The notes under the pieces were generated by a model. The model ran no database searches. It was not told the origin of the DNA and saw nothing but the letters and a program-made list of their open reading frames with translations. Shown here in pieces: positions 26,423 to 35,669 of a stretch of 64,000 nucleotides of DNA. Position numbers and translations under genes: made by a program. How positions within the stretch are numbered: position 1 is the stretch's first letter; every line of letters begins with the position of its first letter. The DNA comes from Dyadobacter sp. CY347 (GTDB lineage: Bacteria; Bacteroidota; Bacteroidia; Cytophagales; Spirosomataceae): the NCBI RefSeq assembly GCF_021502655.1, contig NZ_JAKFFT010000009.1, positions 186,001-250,000 on the forward strand. Direction: 5' to 3'.

Positions 26423-28177
26423 TTGAAAAAACATATACTCTGCGCTTTTCTCTGCTTTTTACAAGCCATTTCTTTCGCCCAACCTGTCCAAATACTCAGT
26501 GATCAATCTGCAATGCAAGAGATTGATTATGTTGCCGTGCGCGACCAGGGCTACCGCATCGAACAAATTCTGGACGGAAAAGGGATAGGTTTCAAGCACA
26601 ATGATTCGCTTTTGTCAGGATATAATTACTGGTTTAAAATCATCGTAAATAATCCTTATCATGCAGAGCGTGAATATGTGGTCAGAGTTTGGCCCTTTTT
26701 CAGGAATGTAATCTACCATACTGATCTTGAACACAATACCTGGAAATCGGATACGTCAGGCGCGTTTACAGATAATGTGTCCCGGCTGGCAGGCAGGCTC
26801 ATCGTAAAACTGGCGGCACAAAGCACCAGCACAATGTACATCAGAATGGGGCTGTCGGAAGTAACAGACGCTGATCCGAAGTTCAAACCGAAAATCGAGT
26901 TTTGTCAAAAAGCTTATATCGATCAACATGAACAGGCTATTTTAAGAGCATGGATCGTGTCCATGGCGATCCTGATCGTTTTTTTCCTGATCAATTTAAA
27001 TGTATACCTCACTTTCCGGGACAACTCCGTGCTCTATTACCTTCTCATTCAGATAGGTGGGATGTTGTACATTACGGGCTACCGGTTTTACTTCCAGGTT
27101 CCATTCCCAAGGCCGATTTTCAGTTTTGCGCTGCACGAAGTGATGGGCACATACGATTTAAACAGGATATTTACACATGTGGGGATCGTATTCGTGCTGT
27201 ATGGATTAGTCCAGCTGACGCGGTCTTATCTGAACACCAGTCAGGCGCTGCCAGGTCTGGACAAAGTTTTGAGGTATTCCCTTTACAGCTACATTGTACT
27301 GAGTGCGGTGGCTATGGTAATCAACATGAACGGTTTTCAACTGGAATATTACACACTCGTGCCTGACAATATCTTCTGTATGGCAATACTTGCGATGACG
27401 TTGGTGACCTGTATAATCGGCTTTATCCGTAAAATTCCATCCTCGGGCTACTTTCTTGCAGCTCAAATCCTTCCGATGCTTTGTTTGCTGGCGATGCCCA
27501 TTTACCACATTTTCGTCTCATTAGATAGTGAAAAAGGAGTTTGGATAGCAGAAATCGCGATTGTTTCCCAGGCATTTGCATTTTCAATGGCCCTGATTGC
27601 CCGGACAAAAGCGATCCAGAATAGCCTGCTCGCAAAAGAGATTGATAATAAACAACTGGAATTTGAACTGAAAGAAGTAGGCTACCTCAATAAGGTCAAC
27701 CAGCTCGAACTTGAAAAAATGAATATGGAAATTCTTTCCGAAAAGTCGCGGAATGAGCTGCTGCGGGAAAGACTGGAAACGAACCAGCGTGAACTGGCTT
27801 CATCTACCTTATATATGGTGCAAAAAAATGAGCTGCTGAACCACCTGAAGTTGGAAGTGGATCGGCTTAGCAAGCCGCATCACCATAATACTTCACGCGG
27901 TTTGCGGGATATTACTTCGCTGCTCGAAAACAACATTCAGCTGGACACAGACTGGAATAAATTCAAAATCCATTTCGAGCAGGTACACCCTGATTTCTTC
28001 GAAAACCTTAAAATAAGCCACCCCAATCTTACATTGAAAGAAGTCCGCTTGTACGCCTACTTTCATATGAAGCTTTCGCACAAGGAAATTGCGACTCTCC
28101 TCAATATCGACCCCGCAAGCGTGCGCCGCGCGAAGACAAGGCTCTACAAAAAGCTCGCGCTACAGGAAAACGAATAA
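26423..28177 (+). CDS. 7TMR-DISM receptor with C-terminal HTH
   Basis: A 584-residue protein starting at TTG, which gives a good signal peptide (ILCAFLCFLQAISFAQ). An extracytoplasmic 7TMR-DISMED2-like domain spans about residues 25-165, then a seven-helix membrane part (from AWIVSMAILIVFFLINLNVY to about residue 395), a long coiled coil (ELELEKMNMEILSEKSRNEL), and a LuxR/sigma-4-like HTH at the end (LSHKEIATLLNIDPASVRRA). It therefore looks like a one-component membrane receptor that acts directly on DNA, without kinase or receiver domains. The 7TMR-DISM family senses carbohydrates or other small molecules in other bacteria. Divergent from the epimerase operon; no target gene is evident. Confidence 0.8.
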   Translation: MKKHILCAFLCFLQAISFAQPVQILSDQSAMQEIDYVAVRDQGYRIEQILDGKGIGFKHNDSLLSGYNYWFKIIVNNPYHAEREYVVRVWPFFRNVIYHTDLEHNTWKSDTSGAFTDNVSRLAGRLIVKLAAQSTSTMYIRMGLSEVTDADPKFKPKIEFCQKAYIDQHEQAILRAWIVSMAILIVFFLINLNVYLTFRDNSVLYYLLIQIGGMLYITGYRFYFQVPFPRPIFSFALHEVMGTYDLNRIFTHVGIVFVLYGLVQLTRSYLNTSQALPGLDKVLRYSLYSYIVLSAVAMVINMNGFQLEYYTLVPDNIFCMAILAMTLVTCIIGFIRKIPSSGYFLAAQILPMLCLLAMPIYHIFVSLDSEKGVWIAEIAIVSQAFAFSMALIARTKAIQNSLLAKEIDNKQLEFELKEVGYLNKVNQLELEKMNMEILSEKSRNELLRERLETNQRELASSTLYMVQKNELLNHLKLEVDRLSKPHHHNTSRGLRDITSLLENNIQLDTDWNKFKIHFEQVHPDFFENLKISHPNLTLKEVRLYAYFHMKLSHKEIATLLNIDPASVRRAKTRLYKKLALQENE

Positions 28178-28405
28178 GGTCCAGCTGCATTAACCCATCT
28201 AGGTAGCATTTTCCGTAAAAACGTATATAGTTATGCGTCAAACTATTTTGCGATAAATTGAAATTTATTTACTTAACTATCAGCCAGTTGACAAAGCTGT
28301 CTACGCTCTGTCTACGCACGCTTTTTGGCGAAGCAAATTTTAATATTCTCTTTTGTTAGAAATGCCGTATGAACGTAAACCCATCCTCTATCCTCTTAGT
28401 GTCCA
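28178..28405. promoter_or_regulatory. Intergenic region before the DUF4907 gene
   Basis: An AT-rich 228-bp region that contains a close tandem of CTGTCTACGC and GTCTACGCACGC (around 28299-28320) and must carry the promoter of the DUF4907/T9SS gene pair. No clear TTTG-N19-TAnnTTTG promoter was identified by eye. Confidence 0.3.
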
Positions 28406-28723
28406 ATGCCAAACCTGATCTTACTGGCAAGTCTGCTCTTCTTTGGGCAGCCCCAGAACCTGCTCAATTGCAATCATCGCGACGCAAGCATTTACAGTTA
28501 CAAAATCGTAAAAAACAGTGACCAGACTTTCGGTTACGATGTGTACGCCGATGGAAAACTGCTCGTACATCAACCCAATGTACCCGCACTCCCCGGCAAC
28601 CGCGGGTTCGATACGCAGGGTTCAGCGGAGATAGTAGCCAGGCTTGTGGTAAGAAAACTGCGCAATGGCGAAAAGCTGCCGACTGTCAGTATAGATGAAA
28701 TGCGTAAGCTGAATGCAATTTAA
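28406..28723 (+). CDS. DUF4907 family protein
   Basis: A 105-residue protein of the DUF4907 family, which is found in Bacteroidota next to T9SS-secreted proteins. Signatures are SYKIVKNSDQTFGYDVYADG, LLVHQPNVPALPGNRGF and a final amphipathic helix. The N-terminal hydrophobic stretch (LILLASLLFFG) may serve as signal or anchor. Function unknown. Its stop codon is 55 bp before the start of the giant T9SS protein, so both are likely co-transcribed. Confidence 0.7.
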   Translation: MPNLILLASLLFFGQPQNLLNCNHRDASIYSYKIVKNSDQTFGYDVYADGKLLVHQPNVPALPGNRGFDTQGSAEIVARLVVRKLRNGEKLPTVSIDEMRKLNAI

Positions 28724-28778
28724 GCGCGGATATACAACCAGTACCTATCAAATTTCAAACTCTCTTGATCACCTTTTG

Positions 28779-31700
28779 ATGAAAAAACCCTACGCTATTC
28801 TATTATGCGCGCTACTGTTAACACTTTTTCAAAGTCAGGCATACGCGCAACTCATTTATCTGGTTGACGGAAGCAAGACCGGCAATGCAACAGCCAATGG
28901 TGTCGGGACAGTAGATGCGGCTGCCTGGGGAAATGCAGTCGGTACCATTCAGGTTGCCATTGCCGCATCAAATGCTGGTGATGAAATATGGGTTAGGGGC
29001 GGAACTTACGAGACTATCTCGTATGAGCCTTTCAGACTGAAAGAAGGTGTCAAATACTATGGCCATTTCACTGGCAATGAAACCCAGGTTTCACAGAGAG
29101 ACATGCAAGCCGAGTCCAGCGTCACACACATTGTGGGCCAGGAATACGGGACCTTCTTTGGACGTGATCTCACCAATGCAACAGTACTGGATGGATTCAA
29201 GATGTCGCGGAACCAGAACACGCCTGAGGGTATTGGATTTTTGTTGGAAAATGCTTCGCCTGTCATCAGAAATTGTCTTTTCGAACAACTAAGCAGTTCG
29301 ATGTCAGAAAGCGGAGTTAAAGTGGAAAATGGATCCCCGGTGATTGACAACTGTGTATTCCGCTCCAACATAGCAACTTCCGGCGGCTTGCTATATTTAT
29401 CAGGTGCTTCTCCGACGATCTCAAATTCGACATTTGAAAGGAATAATGGAGTCGTAGTAAATAGTAACGGTTCTGCTCCCGTTTACACGGACTGCCTTTT
29501 CACCAACAATAATGGCTCTTCGATAGTAAGCAGCAATAACTCCTACTCAATAATAAGGGGATGTAAATTCTTAAATAATTCAAATACAGCAGTATCCGGC
29601 GCACAGTCTTCTACTACACTGTACAGTTGCATGATCAGCGGCAACACTTCTGAAAGGTCTCCGGGCGGAATTTATGGCAATGTACAATCTACATTTACAC
29701 TTTTTGACTGTCTGATAGAGAACAACACGAGCTTTCAGGATGTAGGCGGCGGAATAGCTTCGTTCGCCACATTGCACCTTAGCAACTGCGTTGTAACCGG
29801 TAATAAGGCACCACAGGGATCAGGTGGCGGAATTTACTGGAACAAGCGGGACGACAGTGAAAATATGTCTTTGATCAATTGTGTGATTTCAAGAAACTCT
29901 GCAAGTACTGCCGGCGGGATATTTGGCGCGCAACTCATCAAAAATTCTATCGTCTGGGGCAACTCGGCAAGATTATCAGAAAGCAACGCAACCTTCATTG
30001 ACGCCCCCGAGGTTGTAACCAGTATTATTGAAAACGGGTACGAAGGGGAAGGTCAGATTTACATCAATCCGCAGTTCGTCAACCCCGATAAGACAAAAGG
30101 CAACGACGGGATTTTTGGAACTGCTGACGACGGTTTTCGCCTTCAAAGTTGCAGCCAGGCTATCGATGCTGGTACAAATGAAGGCATAACTGCAACTACC
30201 GATGTAAGCGGCGCACCACGCATTGACAATTCGACCATTGACCTTGGTGCATATGAATTCAATGGATCCCGCACGATCATTCCGAACATTATAGCCGAAG
30301 GCCCTGCTTCATTCTGTGAAGGTGGCAGCGTGGTACTCCGGGCACCGGAAGGTTTTGGGAATAATTATCAATGGAACCCAGGCGGCTCCACAGACGCCGC
30401 GCTGACGGTGACCTCCGCTGGTTCTTACACAGTTACTCTTACCACCAACGAAGGATGTGTTACTACGTCTGCGCCATTTGTGGTAACTACCACCACAGCA
30501 CCCGCTGCACCTTTGATCGCCGGAGAAGCCTCCCGTGAAATTTGTCCTGACGGTAGTACTACACTGGCACTTTCAAACCAAGTAATAGAAAACTGGACTG
30601 AGAAAGCTTCTTTCGGCGGTGCAGAACGGCGCCAGGCGATTTCCTTTACAATTGGCAACAAAGGATATACCGGAACGGGAGTTGCGCCCGATAAAACCAA
30701 CCTGAATGATTTGTGGGAATTTGATCCTGCTACGGATAGCTGGACTCAAAAAGCTGATTTTACCGGATCCCCGCGCAGTGTAGCCGCGGCTTTCGCAATA
30801 GGTGGATACGGCTATGTAGGTACCGGCTACGATGGCGACCAGACCAAAGATTTTTATCAATATGATCCCGCCGCAAATGCATGGACACAAAAAGCTGACT
30901 TTGGCGGTTCAAAACGCTACAAAGCAACCGGATTCAGCATCGGAAATAAAGGTTACATTGGATTTGGTTTAACGCCAGCGGGTTACGACGACGATTTGTG
31001 GGAGTATGATCCTGCCACAGACAGCTGGACTGAAAAAGCCTCTATTCCTGGTGGCGGAAGGGAAGCCGCAGCAGCTTTCAGCGTGGGTGGCGCTGCTTAT
31101 GCCGGAACAGGTTATAGGAATGGCTCTATTCTAAGCGATTTTCACAAATACGATCAGGCAACAAATTCCTGGGAGACAATAGCGGCTTTTGCAGGTGGGG
31201 AGCGACAGTATGCAGCCGCTTTTGCAATTGGTAACAAAGGCTATTTGGGCGCGGGAATAAGCACATCAGGAAATGTCGGAGACTTCTGGATGTACGATCC
31301 GGCTGCCAACACCTGGAACCAAAAACTTGCATTCCCAAGCTCGGAGACTTTGATGTCGGCTGGTTTTGTAGTCAATGAGAAAGCGTATCTGCCTGTTCGT
31401 ACAAAAGCATTTTACGAATATGAGGCTGGTGAAAACTATACCTGGAGCAACGGAGAGACCACGCCTTCCATTACAGTGTCCACGTCTGGTACTTACACGG
31501 TAACCGCCGCGAATGCACTGGGATGTTCCACTACGTCAGCAGCTGCAACCGTTACAGCTTTGGAATATCCTTCCGAAAATGTATTGGTCGTGACGCAACC
31601 GTCCTGCTCAGAAGCGACCGGCTCAATCACTGTTGATCCTGGCAATGCTGCTGCTGCCGGCTACACCTATTCAATCGGTGAGGGTGAATTCCAGTCGACG

Positions 31701-34700
31701 GCTGATTTTCAGGACCTGGCACCCGGCACATATCAGGTTAACATTAAAAATAGGATCGGCTGTCTCACCACAGTATCGATCACCATCAATGCCCAGCCAG
31801 AAGGAACCAACATTCCGGTTATTACAGCCAGCGGCCCAACTGCCTTCTGCGTTGGTGGCCAGGTGACGCTGTCTGCGCCCGAAGGATACAGTAATTATAC
31901 CTGGAATCCGGGTGGAGCTAATGGTTCTTCCGTTACAATAAATACAACTGGAAATTACACGGTAACTGTAACTAACTCGGTGGGATGTACAGCAACATCG
32001 CAGCCGATTACGGTCACCGCATCCGCTTTCCCTGTAATTGAGGCTACTGTAACACAACCTACCTGCGCTGAGCGAACCGGAACAATTACGGCATCTACGG
32101 ATCAGGATGGCAGTGGAGAAATACTATACACACTTAATGACGGAGATTACCGTGCCGGGAATGTTTTTACAAACCTTGCACCTGGTACCTACGTCATTGG
32201 TGTGATGAATGAGACTGGCTGCCGCAGCAGCAAAGAAGTAAAGATCAATGTGCCTGAACCACCAATTACCGCAGGCGGACCAACCGCATTCTGCACGGGA
32301 GGCAATGTTGCGCTTTCCGCACCAGAAGGATTTGCATCATACAGCTGGAACCCAGGAGGCGCTACCTCATCTTCCATCACGGCTACAACCCAGGGTGATT
32401 ACACCGTTACTGTTACTGACGGGGATGGCTGCTCCATCACTTCAAAACCAACAAGCATTTTTGTTGGCTTGCCTGTGATGTATGTTGATAAAAACGTAGC
32501 AACACCAGGCAATGGTAGCAGCTGGTCTACTGCGATGGCATCTTTCAGCGACGCCGTTTTTCTTTCAAAACAGGTAAGCTGCGTTTCTGAAATTCACGTG
32601 GCGCAGGGTACCTACCACCCTACCAGCGACACCAATCGCGATAGTACATTCACTTTCTACCGGGGCGGACTGAAAATTTTCGGAGGTTACCCGTCTGGCG
32701 GAGGCACGCGTAACAGCAAACTGAATGCAACAATTCTGAGTGGAGATTTGGGAATGCAGGGAGATACTATTGATAACAGCTTCCATATCGCAGTTATAGC
32801 TGGCATTCCTGCTCAATCCGACAGCCTTGTTATCGACGGATTTACCTTTGAGAACGGAGTTGCAAATGGGCCCCGACTGGGCAGCGGGTTTAAATACAAT
32901 AACATCGAAGCTCTGCGCAATTCAGGGGCAGCAATTATGACCATTTCAAACGCTGGGTTTACAAAATTGATGATACGTAATTCCACCTTCAGATCCCACC
33001 GGGCTAGTAGTTTCGGCGCCGCCATCTATGTCTTAGAATCACATGCATCCGTTGATAACTGTGGATTTAGTGAAAATGTGGCATCCGCCGGACCGGCAAT
33101 ATTGGTTAATACCAATACGAATGGACCTGTTTCCTCTATGAAAGCGGTTAATTGTACATTTACTGCAAACAGCAGTACCCAGGGAGGAGCCGTATACGCT
33201 GCTGGTTCAAAGTTGGATCTTGTCAACTCTGTCTTCGATTCAAATAGAACAGCCGGTGCTGGTGCCGCACTTGTTGCCGCAGTTTCCCAGACAACTGTAT
33301 CCGGTTGCATTTTTTACGGAAATTCAGCCGACCTGTACGGTGGTGCTTTTTACACCGTGCAGGGCTCAACCAAATTTAACGGCTGTACAATGTTTGGAAA
33401 CACAGCTGCACAGATTGGCGGTGCGCTTATAGTTCTCTCTTCAAACGTCACTGTCGAGAACAGCGTTATTTGGAATAACAGTGCTCCGGCAAGTGCGTTG
33501 ATATACTCGTCCGCAAGTACCTCCACTTTGAACAACAATATTATCCAGGAGACTCACCCTGGCACGAATAACATTGTTGCCGATCCATTGTTTGTCAATG
33601 CAGCCAACCCGGCAGGAGCCGACAATATCTTAGGTACGTCAGACGACGGGCTTCGTTTGCAGCCATGCAGTCCTGCTATTAATGCCGGAGACCAGGCGAA
33701 TGTACCTTCCGAAATTGTGACAGACATTTCCGGAGCATCGAGAATTTTCGGTGGCAATGTTGATATGGGTGCTTTTGAGTTGCAAAGTCTCGCTCAGGCC
33801 GAAACCCTGCTTGCAGCAAATCAGGAATTTTCCAGCAAAACAATAAGTGGGACGGAAAATACGGTGTTCAATGTAGACGGTTCGGAGTGCAAAGCTGTGA
33901 TAGGATTAGAGCCGTCAGGTAGTGAGCCGGTGGCTGGTGAAGTCACCGCCAAAGTTTGGATCGAAACTTCGCAACCCAGCCAGTTCGTGAAACGCCATTA
34001 CGAAATCACACCTGCTGCAAATGCCACGTCTGCTACGGCCAGTGTTACTCTGTACGCTACCGACGCCGAATTCAATGCGTTCAATACGCAAAGTCCCGCG
34101 CCCGCTATGTTGTTACCTTTAAGCACTGACAGTGAGCAAGTAAGAGCAGCTCGCATTGCCAATCTGCACATTGAAAAACGGAGCGGATCCAGCGACAACA
34201 ATACCGGTCTGCCGGACAGTTATGAGAGCGCAGGAGTTAACATTGATCCCGACGACGAAGCCATTATCTGGAATGCAGCAGCCAAGCGATGGGAAATCAC
34301 TTTCGATGTAACAGGTTTCAGCGGCTTTTTTATCAAAACACAATCAAGTGCACTTCCTGTACACTGGGTCTCTGTCGACGCGTCACTCAATGTGGAGAGG
34401 CAGCCGGTAATTACATGGAAAGTGCAGGAAACCGATGTAGCCTCCTACTCCATTCACAAAAGTCTGGACGCGCGACGCTTTGAAGTAATCGGGAAGCTGG
34501 AAGGTGTAGGCGACGGAATGCACGAATATCGTTTCAATGAGGCATTGCCACTCACGGGAACAGCTTACTACCGCATCAGCCAGACCGATATTGACGGAAC
34601 TACCACTTACAGCAAGATCGTCACATTAAGCAGCGAAGCCAAGGCAGATCCATCTTCGGTGTACCCGGTACCAGCCAGGAAAGATGTGTACCTGATCGTT

Positions 34701-34874
34701 AAAAAAGCAGTCCAAGAGAAGGAAACACTCACGCTGACCGATTTGTCGGGCAGAAGCCTGAAAGTGCAAAAGCTACAAACAGGCACCAATAAAATCGACG
34801 TAAGCAACCTGCAAATGGGCATCTACCTGATCAGAACCACTGGCGGAGAAGTTTTCAAAATCATCAAAGAATAA
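28779..34874 (+). CDS. Giant T9SS-secreted protein: two beta-helices, kelch propeller, Ig-like repeats
   Basis: A 2031-residue protein; ATG at 28779 opens a signal peptide (LLCALLLTLFQSQAYAQ). Order by approximate residue: beta-helix 1, 25-490, ending DLGAYEF; Ig-like module 505-570; start of a second Ig-like module (CPDGSTTLALS), 585-600; six kelch blades, 603-884 (repeated NKGYxGxG, LWEFDPATDSW); rest of that Ig module (YTWSNGETTPSITV) to 928; then SprB-like and Ig-like modules to 1225; beta-helix 2, 1234-1668, ending DMGAFEL; a beta-rich region; and a type A T9SS sorting domain with VYPVPARKD and LSGRSLKVQKL near the end. It should be exported by Sec, then through the outer membrane by T9SS and attached to the surface. 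Likely an adhesin or matrix protein; no enzyme active site is claimed. Confidence 0.88.
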   Translation: MKKPYAILLCALLLTLFQSQAYAQLIYLVDGSKTGNATANGVGTVDAAAWGNAVGTIQVAIAASNAGDEIWVRGGTYETISYEPFRLKEGVKYYGHFTGNETQVSQRDMQAESSVTHIVGQEYGTFFGRDLTNATVLDGFKMSRNQNTPEGIGFLLENASPVIRNCLFEQLSSSMSESGVKVENGSPVIDNCVFRSNIATSGGLLYLSGASPTISNSTFERNNGVVVNSNGSAPVYTDCLFTNNNGSSIVSSNNSYSIIRGCKFLNNSNTAVSGAQSSTTLYSCMISGNTSERSPGGIYGNVQSTFTLFDCLIENNTSFQDVGGGIASFATLHLSNCVVTGNKAPQGSGGGIYWNKRDDSENMSLINCVISRNSASTAGGIFGAQLIKNSIVWGNSARLSESNATFIDAPEVVTSIIENGYEGEGQIYINPQFVNPDKTKGNDGIFGTADDGFRLQSCSQAIDAGTNEGITATTDVSGAPRIDNSTIDLGAYEFNGSRTIIPNIIAEGPASFCEGGSVVLRAPEGFGNNYQWNPGGSTDAALTVTSAGSYTVTLTTNEGCVTTSAPFVVTTTTAPAAPLIAGEASREICPDGSTTLALSNQVIENWTEKASFGGAERRQAISFTIGNKGYTGTGVAPDKTNLNDLWEFDPATDSWTQKADFTGSPRSVAAAFAIGGYGYVGTGYDGDQTKDFYQYDPAANAWTQKADFGGSKRYKATGFSIGNKGYIGFGLTPAGYDDDLWEYDPATDSWTEKASIPGGGREAAAAFSVGGAAYAGTGYRNGSILSDFHKYDQATNSWETIAAFAGGERQYAAAFAIGNKGYLGAGISTSGNVGDFWMYDPAANTWNQKLAFPSSETLMSAGFVVNEKAYLPVRTKAFYEYEAGENYTWSNGETTPSITVSTSGTYTVTAANALGCSTTSAAATVTALEYPSENVLVVTQPSCSEATGSITVDPGNAAAAGYTYSIGEGEFQSTADFQDLAPGTYQVNIKNRIGCLTTVSITINAQPEGTNIPVITASGPTAFCVGGQVTLSAPEGYSNYTWNPGGANGSSVTINTTGNYTVTVTNSVGCTATSQPITVTASAFPVIEATVTQPTCAERTGTITASTDQDGSGEILYTLNDGDYRAGNVFTNLAPGTYVIGVMNETGCRSSKEVKINVPEPPITAGGPTAFCTGGNVALSAPEGFASYSWNPGGATSSSITATTQGDYTVTVTDGDGCSITSKPTSIFVGLPVMYVDKNVATPGNGSSWSTAMASFSDAVFLSKQVSCVSEIHVAQGTYHPTSDTNRDSTFTFYRGGLKIFGGYPSGGGTRNSKLNATILSGDLGMQGDTIDNSFHIAVIAGIPAQSDSLVIDGFTFENGVANGPRLGSGFKYNNIEALRNSGAAIMTISNAGFTKLMIRNSTFRSHRASSFGAAIYVLESHASVDNCGFSENVASAGPAILVNTNTNGPVSSMKAVNCTFTANSSTQGGAVYAAGSKLDLVNSVFDSNRTAGAGAALVAAVSQTTVSGCIFYGNSADLYGGAFYTVQGSTKFNGCTMFGNTAAQIGGALIVLSSNVTVENSVIWNNSAPASALIYSSASTSTLNNNIIQETHPGTNNIVADPLFVNAANPAGADNILGTSDDGLRLQPCSPAINAGDQANVPSEIVTDISGASRIFGGNVDMGAFELQSLAQAETLLAANQEFSSKTISGTENTVFNVDGSECKAVIGLEPSGSEPVAGEVTAKVWIETSQPSQFVKRHYEITPAANATSATASVTLYATDAEFNAFNTQSPAPAMLLPLSTDSEQVRAARIANLHIEKRSGSSDNNTGLPDSYESAGVNIDPDDEAIIWNAAAKRWEITFDVTGFSGFFIKTQSSALPVHWVSVDASLNVERQPVITWKVQETDVASYSIHKSLDARRFEVIGKLEGVGDGMHEYRFNEALPLTGTAYYRISQTDIDGTTTYSKIVTLSSEAKADPSSVYPVPARKDVYLIVKKAVQEKETLTLTDLSGRSLKVQKLQTGTNKIDVSNLQMGIYLIRTTGGEVFKIIKE

Positions 34875-34899
34875 GTTTACTCAACGTTCATTATGGTCT

Positions 34900-34931
34900 C
34901 GCAAATCATCGGTTTGTGGGGCTTTTTGTTT
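34900..34931 (+). terminator. Terminator after the T9SS gene
   Basis: The arms CGCAAATC (34900-34907) and GGTTTGTG (34911-34918) pair with some G-T wobble, followed by GGGCTTTTTG. This is a plausible intrinsic terminator about 25 bp after the stop of the giant gene. Confidence 0.5.
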
Positions 34932-34986
34932 TGACGGTCGGCTTTCGTGCAGTCGGCTTTCCGATTTGCAAGGCTCAAAAGTCCCG

Positions 34987-35100
34987 GCTGCTCGACATTT
35001 CAGCAGTTCAGCAGTTCCATACGTACTCCTGGTAGATAAAACTGGTCTTATCAAAGCTGGTGACTACGAAACGGCAAAAAGGTTATTACTCCAGACTTGA
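34987..35100 (+). pseudogene. C-terminal remnant of a thioredoxin-like (TlpA-type) protein
   Basis: A short frame contains SAVPYVLLVDKTGLIKA and ends with ETAKRLLLQT and a stop at 35098-35100. The VPyvlLVDktG pattern is the cis-Pro strand of TlpA/AhpC-type thioredoxin folds. There is no N-terminal half upstream and no start codon near, so it is gene debris. It lies directly beside the distal att-like repeat of the tRNA-Lys element, on the chromosomal side. Confidence 0.35.
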
Positions 35101-35113
35101 CGAGCATTATGAC

Positions 35114-35196
35114 CCGGAAAGAAAAAAGCCTGCTAATCTGTTGATTTGCAGGCTTTTGATGCTTTTTGTTGTTTCTTCAAGTGATCCCGCTGGGAT
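35114..35196. repeat. Distal att-like repeat (copy of tRNA-Lys end plus terminator)
   Basis: This 83-bp stretch matches 37981-38064 with five substitutions and one 1-bp gap by eye. It includes the last 15 bases of tRNA-Lys (reverse of GATCCCGCTGGGAT) and the hairpin that terminates the tRNA transcript. After GGGAT the match ends abruptly: here CATATTT follows, while at the other copy the intact tRNA continues. An identical 18-bp core is at 35179-35196 and 38047-38064. This is what integration into a tRNA 3' end leaves behind. Confidence 0.75.
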
Positions 35197-35356
35197 CATA
35201 TTTTTTGAAGTAACAGGTTGTCTATCAAATATTTAATCCCTGCGAAATCATTTACTCACCTTCTCACTCACTAGGTTGCGGTGGCCAGCTTGCAATTAAC
35301 TCAAAGATAAGAATATTTATAAAACTCTTCCGCCAGCGACTTCGGAGCGTTTGGGC

Positions 35357-35393
35357 GGCCAGATTCAATTGTATGACAATTGTACATCTGGCC
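35357..35393. repeat. Imperfect palindrome inside the tRNA-Lys element
   Basis: Arms GGCCAGAT (35357-35364) and ATCTGGCC (35386-35393) enclose two copies of CAATTG. It is not followed by a T-tract. It could be a protein-binding site, for example for excision or regulation in the element, or a local fold in RNA; nothing decides between these. Confidence 0.4.
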
Positions 35394-35669
35394 GATTGCG
35401 GTTAAGAGGCAATCACTGTCGAGAAAATTTCACTGCTGGCTGTGAAGGAACTGGGGAAAAGTCATATTTTTTTATTATGCTAGTGATGTTTCTGGATTTT
35501 GGCGAACTTGAAGTTCAAAAAACAATTTCAGTTAATTATCACTGCACATAAATTAAGGCTTAAAGCTAGTTGGGCGAAATCTGGTTGTAACGTACAACAC
35601 TGCACACACTTTCTGATCAGAAGTTTGCTTGAAAAGTGTTTTCATCAATCAAGGTATTTATCGGAAATC

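Noticed and set aside
35351..35551. Plus-strand ORF of 66 codons inside the tRNA-Lys element
   Set aside because: Runs across a palindrome and lacks protein-like features.
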